From positions 1 to 8,093 of the forward strand of contig DATJGF010000250.1 of assembly GCA_035495315.1 (NCBI GenBank): a stretch of DNA of 8,093 bases, in the 5' to 3' direction. Shown here piece after piece: positions 1 through 6,023 of this stretch; the first letter of the stretch is position 1, and every line of letters starts with the position of its first letter. The DNA is from DATJGF01 sp035495315. GTDB taxonomy: Bacteria; Verrucomicrobiota; Verrucomicrobiia; Limisphaerales; UBA8199. The notes beneath the pieces were generated by a model that saw only the letters and a program-made list of their open reading frames with translations, ran no database searches and was not told where the DNA came from. A program made the translations under genes and the position numbers.

Positions 1-1
1 C

Positions 2-28
2 GACCCATAGGACCCGTGTGACCCATGA
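2..28 (+). repeat. Left 9-base tandem repeat (three units) bordering the four-helix-bundle gene
   Basis: Three consecutive 9-base units can be read directly: GACCCATAG (2-10), GACCCGTGT (11-19) and GACCCATGA (20-28). The array may continue to the left of the window. The start codon of the following gene (25-27) lies inside the third unit, and an in-frame TGA at 19-21 within the array blocks any earlier start. The same unit type recurs in inverted orientation at 592-618, so the two arrays bracket the gene like short imperfect terminal inverted repeats. Across 18 aligned bases (10-27 against the reverse complement of the right array) I count about 14 matches. The function is unknown. Confidence 0.7.
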
Positions 29-636
29 ATTGCTCCCAACAACCTGGATTCCTCCCACCCCACGGAAATTATCGAGCGTTGCTGTCGTTTCAAAAGGCCG
101 AGGTGGTTTATGACATCACGTTTCGCTTTTGCCATAAATTCCTGGCCAAGGGCGATCGCACGATCGACCAGATGATTCAGGCGGCGCGCTCGGGGAAGAA
201 AAACATCCTGGAGGGAAGCAAGGCCTCGGTCACCTCGAAGGAAACTGAACTGAAGCTGACGAATGTGGCGCGTGCCAGCCTCCAGGAGTTGCTGGATGAC
301 TATTGCGATTTCCTGCGCGCTCGCGATCTGCCGATTTGGGATAAAGACTCGAAGGAAGCGCATTACGTGCGGAAGCTTGCTCGCAAGCCAGGGCAGACCT
401 ATGAGCAGTACCGCCGCTTTTGTGAAACGCGCCCGCCGGAGGTCGTGGCCAATATTGCGCTTTGCCTCATTCACCAGACCAACTACCTGGTGGACCAGCA
501 AATTCGGCGACTGGAGCAGGACTTCATCAAAGAAGGTGGCTTGCGTGAGCGCATGACACGCGTGCGGCTGCAATACTGGAGCCAACCGCACGAGTCTCAT
601 GGGTCCCATGAGTCTCATGAACCGCCTCCCGCATAG
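25..636 (+). CDS. Four helix bundle protein with four-helix-bundle suffix domain (S23/IVP-like)
   Basis: This 203-residue soluble protein has no signal peptide or membrane segment. Residues about 15-100 match the S23 rRNA-intervening-sequence-type four helix bundle, with the typical stretch DQMIQAARSGKKNILEGS (48-65) followed by SKETELKLTNVARASLQELL (71-90). Residues about 100-180 match the extra C-terminal 'suffix' region of this subgroup, including QTNYLVDQQ (151-159) and GGLRERM (171-177). The family is related in fold to proteins encoded in 23S rRNA intervening sequences and to the Avd accessory protein of diversity-generating retroelements, but its biochemical role is unknown. The start at 25 is forced by an in-frame stop at 19-21; no Shine-Dalgarno sequence is seen. 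The C-terminal tail (residues 189-198, repeated ESH/GSH triplets) is translated from the right-hand 9-base repeats and is probably not part of the fold. The gene converges on the minus-strand operon and overlaps its last gene by 22 bases. Confidence 0.88.
   Translation: MNCSQQPGFLPPHGNYRALLSFQKAEVVYDITFRFCHKFLAKGDRTIDQMIQAARSGKKNILEGSKASVTSKETELKLTNVARASLQELLDDYCDFLRARDLPIWDKDSKEAHYVRKLARKPGQTYEQYRRFCETRPPEVVANIALCLIHQTNYLVDQQIRRLEQDFIKEGGLRERMTRVRLQYWSQPHESHGSHESHEPPPA
592..618 (-). repeat. Right 9-base tandem repeat (three units), inverted relative to the left array
   Basis: Three units can be read directly on the plus strand: GAGTCTCAT (592-600), GGGTCCCAT (601-609) and GAGTCTCAT (610-618). 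The first and third are identical. On the minus strand they become ATGAGACTC, ATGGGACCC, ATGAGACTC, the same pattern as the plus-strand units at the left border (ATAGGACCC, GTGTGACCC). The array is translated in both directions: it encodes E/G-S-H triplets near the C-terminus of the four-helix-bundle protein, and on the minus strand it provides the TGA (617-615) that ends the 92-residue protein. Confidence 0.75.
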
Positions 637-893
637 CCAGGTCTGCCCCACCGCGCGAACACCTCCGCCACCCGCTCGCGAACAAACTGCTCTCCCCGCT
701 TCTCGAGTACCATATACATCCCGAGGTAATGCGGGTTGCGAAACAATGCCAAAATCTGTTTTTGGCCATACCCGATGCGCATGAACTCCTCGATAAAACA
801 TTCACACATCGTGTCCGTAGTGTCCTCCTGTGTCATGAACGCCAGACCGTTCAGCTCCAGCGGATCTTCAAAATCAAATTCGTCCTTGGGCAT
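615..893 (-). CDS. Small conserved-type protein of unknown function, last gene of the molybdoenzyme operon
   Basis: This is a 92-residue, acidic, soluble protein with no signal peptide or metal-binding Cys motif (only C30 and C32). The N-terminal part is D/E-rich (DEFDFEDPLEL). The core ECFIEEFMRIGY (31-42) followed by ILALFRNPHYLGMYMVLEKR (47-66) and a helical VRERVAEVFARWG looks like a compact helical domain. I have an impression of similar short hypothetical proteins beside respiratory molybdoenzyme genes, but cannot assign a function. A cytoplasmic assembly role is possible given the context; it is much shorter than a TorD/NarJ chaperone (about 200 residues) and shows no clear similarity to one. 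It starts 13 bases after the molybdoenzyme stop, without a clear ribosome binding site. The last residues (YAGGGS) and the stop run into the 9-base repeat array, so the C-terminus may have been altered by insertion of the neighbouring element. Confidence 0.72.
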   Translation of the reverse strand: MPKDEFDFEDPLELNGLAFMTQEDTTDTMCECFIEEFMRIGYGQKQILALFRNPHYLGMYMVLEKRGEQFVRERVAEVFARWGRPGYAGGGS

Positions 894-906
894 AAGTGAA
901 TTGAGA

Positions 907-3900
907 TTATTCGAACCCTTGCGTGGTTGGCGCGCCAGTTCCAGTGAATCCGCCGGCCAGATATTTCTTCATGCCATCACCTTCAGCGTCTGGTGACATG
1001 CCGTTGGTTCCCGGCTTCCACGGTCCCTTTCCACCGAGACCGCCGTCTTCGGCTTTGGTAACGCTGATGAGACATTCCTTTGGCACCGTGTTTACCGCGT
1101 GATTATCGGCCTCACCTCCGAAAATGAAGCCCATCATCGCCTTGGTCTTGTGAAACAGCGTATCGGTTTGGTGCATCGGCATGTGCCAGTTGCGCGTGAC
1201 CGATTGCTGCGACCCAAACCGGAAATTTGAGATGTAGCCTTCGTCGGTGAGAGAGAGCCCATCGGGCCGCGTTTGCTGCGCCTTGACGGTTTTTTCGGTC
1301 GCGATAAAAGAGCCGTGTTTCATCATGACCACGTTATAGGGATAGGCTGCGTTGTATGTGCAGCGCAGCATGAGGCGGCTGACCTTATAGAACGGGTCCG
1401 ACGGAGTAGCTCCGAGGTAAGGCCGGTCGGCGGGGTTGGCGTCCACGTAGACATAATCGCCGTCCTTAATCCCCAGATCACGGGCGGCTTGAGGATTCAT
1501 ATGGAGCTGGTGCTCACCGACGTTCGGCAGGCGCTTGTCGAGGCGGTACGGATCGCCGAAGTTTGAATTCCAGATCAGGTGCCAATCCACGTTGGCCCAC
1601 GAGGAGTGGACACTATGCCGCGATTTCGGCGTCAGGCAGTAGAACTGGTAACCATCCTTCCACAGAAAGTTGGTAGTCTTCTTGGCGTCCGCCCAAGGCA
1701 ATTTGACGTTCCGAACCGTGCGCTCATCCCAATGTTCGGCATCCAGCGGGATCCCGTAATCGTTCGGACGAACGAGTGGGTTGGAACTGATGATAACGTT
1801 CGGCAGATAAGGTGTGGCCTCTGGCCCTTCACGATGCACGATAAAATTCTCGCCACACGAGAGGGCGGTCGGGTCATCGCTGTAGGAATGCAGCCGGCCG
1901 GTATCGGTGTAAAACGGATAGGCGTCCTGGATTTGCTCGTAAAAGGGGATGCGCGGATACGAACGGAAGAGCATCAGCGCACCGCCAGGCGGACCATATT
2001 TGCCGCCCATGATGTCTTCCAGTTTGTAACCGGCCGTGGTGGTGCAAGTATCCAGCAGGCGCTGAATGTAGATGCCGCGCTTTCCTTCATGTTCAAACTT
2101 GAAATGGTCGTGGAAACGCTTATCACCGGTAACCTTGCCCAACGCCGCTGCTATTCCGGCCAGAATTGTGAGGTCGTCTTTGGCATCATAAAGTGGTTTG
2201 ATCCCACCCTTCCAAATTTGGAGAAAAGGATTGGAGCAACTCGCTGTGATCTCAAGGTCCTGGAATTCCACCCAGGAATTCGCCGGCAGACCGAAGTCGG
2301 AATACTCGACTGACGCCGTCATTTGGGTGTCCATAGTGACGATCAACTCCACATTGGGGTTGACGTTCTTGATCATCCCGTAGGCCCATTTCGCGTTATT
2401 GATGAGGTTAACGTTGGTGGTGAAGATCGCCTTGGTAGGCGACGGCATGTGCGTTTTGCCAGTGAAACATTTCCTCCCCTCTTTTGGTGTCTGGACGATC
2501 AGCGGACGGTCGCCGTGATTCCAATAGGCAGGTTCTTCGTCTTTGGTATAGGGGTGCGCTTTGACTTCGCGGCCATGCGCCTTGGGATCGAGATTTTGTT
2601 CGAAGGGATCTTCCGCCACCCACCCCTTAAAGCCCCAACCGGTCAGCTTGCTACCCTGGAACAGAGCCGCTTTATAATTGCCGGCCCAACCATGGCAACC
2701 GGTGCCGGGTTTGCCAATGTTGCCGGTTAACATCAGCGGCAAATAAGCCGCCCGGTTTGCTTCCGTTGCATGGAACCAATGGTTGATGCCTTCGCCCTGG
2801 TGAATGGCCGCCGGCTTAATCGTCGCCAGGTCTTTGGCGAGTTGCTGAACCAGTTCCTTCGGTGCCGACGTAATTTCAGAAACGGTATCCAAATCGTAGT
2901 CCTTAAGATGTACCTGGTAGAGGCTCCATGAAGTCGCTACTTCGACTTCGCTGCCGTCTGCCAGCTTCACTTTGCCATGGAAATCGAGTTGTGGGTCGAT
3001 GCCGGATCTTTCAAGAGTCTTCCCGACCAGGTCGCGAGTAATAGCCTTAGGCGATGCGGTCTTGGCGTCCCAGACGACAAAATCGCCCAACTTCTGGTGC
3101 TGTTCATCAGTCAGGCCCTGAACCTTTTTGCTGGGGCTGTCCTCAGGCAAACTGCTCTTGTAGCCGGCGAAAACCTCGGCGGCACGGAGGCGCTTAAGAT
3201 TGTCGCTGCGGATGAGCAGCGGGAAATCTGTGAACTGCTTGATGAAACCTTCGTCATACCATTTGTTGTCGATCATCACCTTGGTAACGCCCAACCACAA
3301 AGCCGCATCGGTCGCAGGGCGCACCGGAATCCAATAATCCGCCTTAGTAGAGGGAGCACCGTATTCCGGAGCGATGACGACAATTTTGGCGCCGCGTTCC
3401 ATGCTCTCGACGAACCAGTGGGCGTCAGCCATTTTGTTCTCCACCAGGTTTTTGCCGTTCATCACGATGAGCTTGGCGTTGCGCAGGTCATTAAAGTCGC
3501 ATTCGCTGTTCTGAAGTCCGTGCACCCACGGATGACCGGGCGCCTGATCGCCATGCCAGGTGTAGTTGGACCAGATGCGACCGGCTTTGGCTTCCTCGTG
3601 TTTCACACCCCGAATATGGACATCGAGCAGCGCTAATGAATTGCACAGGCGATACATGCCGTATTTTCCAAGCACGCCGAGCAACCCCATGCCGCCGCGC
3701 ATCTTGATCGTGCGCGTGCCCGCCCCTCCCATATCGTCAATCATCTCTTTGGGATAGCCTTGCGCGGTGAGTAATTTCGCACCCGCTTCGCCGCTGTAGC
3801 GAGTAGCGATCGCCTTCATCGCTTTCGCGATGTAGGTGAAGGCGTCCTCCCAAGTGATGCGCTCAAACTTGTCCGTGCCGCGAGAATCGAACAGATATTT

Positions 3901-4380
3901 CGCTTTCACCTCGGCAGTCAGTTCTGGAAAGCCGGCATCCGCCCACCGTTTCCAGCCTCGTCGTACAATAGGGTGTTTGAGCCGGTACGGACCGTACAGA
4001 ATGCGGTGGAACGTGTAGCCTTTGGCGCAATGGCGATTGCCCCAGTTCGACGTGGCTTTGTTTCCGTAAATATCGGAGTAGGTCGCGATATCGTATTCCT
4101 CGCCGAGTCTAACGATTACGCCATTGCGAACGTGGGCGGTAATGCGGCAGTTGTGGGTATCGTTGGGAGCGCAAACCCAGGAAAAGGTATGGTCGTAAGC
4201 GTATTGGTTACGATAGAGCTTTTCCCATTCGCGGTTGGGATAGTGGGCCAGCGGGTTTTCCAGGTCATCGGCCGTTTGCGCCTGAAGAAAGCGCAAGGGC
4301 AACATCTGTGCTGCCGTGATCCCAGCGCCGACCAGGCCGCTGCGTTTGATAAAATCACGCCGATTTAAGTTGCTGTTCAT
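907..4380 (-). CDS. Tat-exported molybdopterin oxidoreductase, type II DMSO reductase family alpha subunit (NxrA/NarG-like)
   Basis: This 1157-residue catalytic subunit carries Mo-bis(pyranopterin guanine dinucleotide) and one FeS cluster. A twin-arginine signal lies at the N-terminus (NRRDFIKR, 6-13, then a weakly hydrophobic stretch to about residue 30), so it is exported folded. The FeS site reads CAPNDTHNC (70-78) plus C118 in NRHCAKG. Aligned with NarG HxxxCxxxC, this gives C70, D74, C78 and C118, the Asp-for-Cys variant known in Nitrospira-type NxrA and relatives. D278 in YTWHGDQ aligns with the Mo-ligand Asp of NarG (YDWYCDLPP). The molybdopterin-dinucleotide-binding C-terminal domain spans roughly 920-1110 and ends at VNTVPKE; about 55 Gly/Lys-rich residues follow. 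Length and motifs fit nitrite oxidoreductase, nitrate, chlorate/selenate reductase or hydrocarbon dehydrogenase relatives; the substrate cannot be assigned. The gene begins 17 bases after the cytochrome gene. A beta FeS subunit is expected as partner but is not in the window. Confidence 0.92.
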   Translation of the reverse strand: MNSNLNRRDFIKRSGLVGAGITAAQMLPLRFLQAQTADDLENPLAHYPNREWEKLYRNQYAYDHTFSWVCAPNDTHNCRITAHVRNGVIVRLGEEYDIATYSDIYGNKATSNWGNRHCAKGYTFHRILYGPYRLKHPIVRRGWKRWADAGFPELTAEVKAKYLFDSRGTDKFERITWEDAFTYIAKAMKAIATRYSGEAGAKLLTAQGYPKEMIDDMGGAGTRTIKMRGGMGLLGVLGKYGMYRLCNSLALLDVHIRGVKHEEAKAGRIWSNYTWHGDQAPGHPWVHGLQNSECDFNDLRNAKLIVMNGKNLVENKMADAHWFVESMERGAKIVVIAPEYGAPSTKADYWIPVRPATDAALWLGVTKVMIDNKWYDEGFIKQFTDFPLLIRSDNLKRLRAAEVFAGYKSSLPEDSPSKKVQGLTDEQHQKLGDFVVWDAKTASPKAITRDLVGKTLERSGIDPQLDFHGKVKLADGSEVEVATSWSLYQVHLKDYDLDTVSEITSAPKELVQQLAKDLATIKPAAIHQGEGINHWFHATEANRAAYLPLMLTGNIGKPGTGCHGWAGNYKAALFQGSKLTGWGFKGWVAEDPFEQNLDPKAHGREVKAHPYTKDEEPAYWNHGDRPLIVQTPKEGRKCFTGKTHMPSPTKAIFTTNVNLINNAKWAYGMIKNVNPNVELIVTMDTQMTASVEYSDFGLPANSWVEFQDLEITASCSNPFLQIWKGGIKPLYDAKDDLTILAGIAAALGKVTGDKRFHDHFKFEHEGKRGIYIQRLLDTCTTTAGYKLEDIMGGKYGPPGGALMLFRSYPRIPFYEQIQDAYPFYTDTGRLHSYSDDPTALSCGENFIVHREGPEATPYLPNVIISSNPLVRPNDYGIPLDAEHWDERTVRNVKLPWADAKKTTNFLWKDGYQFYCLTPKSRHSVHSSWANVDWHLIWNSNFGDPYRLDKRLPNVGEHQLHMNPQAARDLGIKDGDYVYVDANPADRPYLGATPSDPFYKVSRLMLRCTYNAAYPYNVVMMKHGSFIATEKTVKAQQTRPDGLSLTDEGYISNFRFGSQQSVTRNWHMPMHQTDTLFHKTKAMMGFIFGGEADNHAVNTVPKECLISVTKAEDGGLGGKGPWKPGTNGMSPDAEGDGMKKYLAGGFTGTGAPTTQGFE

Positions 4381-4397
4381 AGATGCTCGTCAATTCT

Positions 4398-5960
4398 TCA
4401 AGGTTCGAGGACCAACTGGTGCCAGTTGCTGACTACTTTGCGACCGTTCCGGTCGCGGTTTTGACCATCCCAGACCGCGAATGCCACAGGAGTCTGCTTT
4501 CCAACGACGAACTTCACATCATCGACGTCTTTTGATTTCAACTCGCGAACGAGCAAAACGCTCCAGGAGCCATCACGCCAGACACCTTTGCCCTTCACGT
4601 TCTGCCCTGCGGGTGGCTGCGATTTCAGAGTGCCGAAACCGCGCGCATTGGCGTCCTCCACGGCAGAAGTGTGCTGGCGCGCGACCGCGTTGCCCGCATC
4701 GAGGGCCGTGCGGTAACTCGTCGCAAAGTAGGTGTCCACGTGCATCGCCGGGTAGAGGTCAGCCATGTCCTGGCGTTGTCCATCGGCCTCCCGCTGCCAA
4801 CCCGCTTTCCATTGCCAGATATTGACAGGGTTGTTTGCGTCACCCATGCCCAGGAATGGCGTATTGCCGTTCATCGAAAACTGCAGCGCGATCGCGTCCT
4901 GAAAATCCTGAATCCTCACCGGGGCACCGTCAGTGGTTGGGTCCTTCCAGGTGCACAGAATCGCCAGGCCTTTGCCATCGTGAACCGCGCGCACCGCTAC
5001 GGCATAAATTAAGTCCTTCTCTGGCCACAGGGGATTCAGCACGATTCGTATTGGGTCCAACGATTCCCAAATTGGATCGGCCGGATCAACCGGGAGTTTG
5101 CCTTTCACGCGGCTGGCACGAACAAGACCATCGGTCGGAGCCAACAGGTCATTGATTTCGACATCTTTACGCCGGAGGGACTGAATGAAGTGCACCAGCG
5201 ACCATCGTTCATCATCGGTCATCACCTTATTGTCGAAGGCAACCATAGGCGTACCTGGCAGCCCGGTGGTAATCCGCATAAATAGATCCCGGCCCGTGTG
5301 GCCGCCGCGAAATGCCCCCGTATTAAAATCGCGAGGCGGAAGGTACAGGCCTTGAGTGTCTTTGAGGCTTGGAGCGTTGGGCCCGTCACCTGCGCCAGTC
5401 TCGCCATGACACACGATGCAATTCAGTTTCGAAAATATTCGAGCGCCCTCAGCCAATGATTGGACGGTGACGGGCGGTTCCGGCGGCACGCGGATCGGCG
5501 CAGCCAGTTCACCGTTGTCACGGGCTTGCTCGAACCGGTTGACCCGCTTGCCGGATGCGTCAGTAAAGGATGTCAGAGATTTTATATACTGGACCGCATC
5601 TCGGCGCTCTTGTTCCGTCAGGTAAGTGAAACTAGGCATCGAACTGCCCGGCATCCCGCGTGTGACGGTGTTCAAGAGGTCATCATCGGTCGGCAGGGTC
5701 ATCCCCGGGGTAGACTTTATTTTGAACAACCCGGCACTGAAGTTGCGTGGACGCGGAAATAGCCAAACCGAAGCCGGACCTTTGCCATCGCCATTCACCC
5801 CATGACAAGCGGCACAATGTTGGACGTACACCGCCTTGCCGGCTTCGGCGTTGCTTTGCGGAAACGCCGGTTCACCGGACAGAGTCGGTCGGGTGGGCTC
5901 GACGATGGAGAACAAAGCCGCCAACACCAGAATATGGCGGAGTCGTTTGTGGACTTGCAT
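4398..5960 (-). CDS. Dihaem cytochrome c fused to ethylbenzene dehydrogenase gamma-like haem b domain
   Basis: This 520-residue exported electron-transfer protein starts with a signal peptide (KRLRH, then hydrophobic residues about 10-20; cleavage probably near residues 25-32). Two class I cytochrome c domains follow. The first has CAACH (49-53) with M103 or M108 as likely axial Met (GMPGSSMPSF); the second has CIVCH (181-185) with M239 (LPGTPM). Residues about 295-520 resemble the EB_dh / complex-iron-sulfur molybdoenzyme gamma subunit that binds haem b through Met and Lys. M372 in FLGMGD is the likely Met ligand and K508 in GRKVVSNW a candidate Lys. Conserved-looking stretches are VNIWQWKAGWQ (379-389) and TPVAFAVWDGQ (490-500). 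It should shuttle electrons between the molybdoenzyme and the periplasmic or membrane chain. I chose the ATG at 5960; an in-frame GTG at 5969 would add three residues. No Shine-Dalgarno sequence favours either. Confidence 0.9.
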   Translation of the reverse strand: MQVHKRLRHILVLAALFSIVEPTRPTLSGEPAFPQSNAEAGKAVYVQHCAACHGVNGDGKGPASVWLFPRPRNFSAGLFKIKSTPGMTLPTDDDLLNTVTRGMPGSSMPSFTYLTEQERRDAVQYIKSLTSFTDASGKRVNRFEQARDNGELAAPIRVPPEPPVTVQSLAEGARIFSKLNCIVCHGETGAGDGPNAPSLKDTQGLYLPPRDFNTGAFRGGHTGRDLFMRITTGLPGTPMVAFDNKVMTDDERWSLVHFIQSLRRKDVEINDLLAPTDGLVRASRVKGKLPVDPADPIWESLDPIRIVLNPLWPEKDLIYAVAVRAVHDGKGLAILCTWKDPTTDGAPVRIQDFQDAIALQFSMNGNTPFLGMGDANNPVNIWQWKAGWQREADGQRQDMADLYPAMHVDTYFATSYRTALDAGNAVARQHTSAVEDANARGFGTLKSQPPAGQNVKGKGVWRDGSWSVLLVRELKSKDVDDVKFVVGKQTPVAFAVWDGQNRDRNGRKVVSNWHQLVLEP

Positions 5961-5988
5961 CGTCAGCACGTTAACGATGGGGTCGATG

Positions 5989-6015
5989 GAGTTCTTTGAC
6001 CTAAATCAAGAACTC
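5989..6015 (-). promoter_or_regulatory. 27-base palindrome with FNR/CRP-family-like core upstream of the cytochrome-molybdoenzyme operon
   Basis: Arms GAGTTCTT (5989-5996) and AAGAACTC (6008-6015) are perfect inverted repeats around 11 bases. Inside them TTGACCTAAATCAA (5996-6009) matches the FNR consensus TTGAT-N4-ATCAA at nine of ten defined positions. The centre is about 42 bases upstream of the ATG at 5960. If the factor binds at -41.5, as in class II activation, transcription would begin very near the start codon, with a weak -10 (TTAACG at 5973-5968). It lies only 9 bases after the stop of the upstream gene. It is not followed by a T-run on the minus strand, so an intrinsic terminator is less likely. 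FNR/Dnr-type control is inferred; no regulator gene is in the window. Confidence 0.45.
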
Positions 6016-6023
6016 GCGATACT

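Noticed and set aside
1..28. CRISPR array or tRNA near the left edge
   Set aside because: The 9-base units are directly adjacent without spacers, and no cloverleaf-forming sequence is seen.
1..618. Diversity-generating retroelement, because of the Avd-like four-helix fold
   Set aside because: No reverse transcriptase, template/variable repeat pair or target gene is visible, and the suffix-domain subgroup differs from Avd.
527..805. Minus-strand 92-residue open frame with HETHGTHET-like tail
   Set aside because: It overlaps the better supported 615-893 frame and the four-helix-bundle gene; its His/Thr triplets are just the 9-base repeats read in another frame.
2264..2282. GAATTC-N7-GAATTC inverted repeat
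   Set aside because: It lies inside the molybdoenzyme coding sequence and is explained by codons; there is no flanking promoter or array context.
1579..2313. Plus-strand 244-residue open frame within the molybdoenzyme gene
   Set aside because: It lies entirely opposite a well-supported 1157-residue gene with family motifs, has no recognisable domain, and is a shadow of that gene's codon pattern.
2977..3636. Plus-strand 219-residue open frame within the molybdoenzyme gene
   Set aside because: Same reasoning: antisense to conserved FeS/Mo-domain coding sequence, with no own start signal or recognisable family.
5989..6015. Palindrome read as an intrinsic terminator of the propeller/TPR gene
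   Set aside because: The stem is AT-rich and is followed on the minus strand by CATCGACC, not by a T-run; the FNR-like core explains the symmetry better, though this is not proven.
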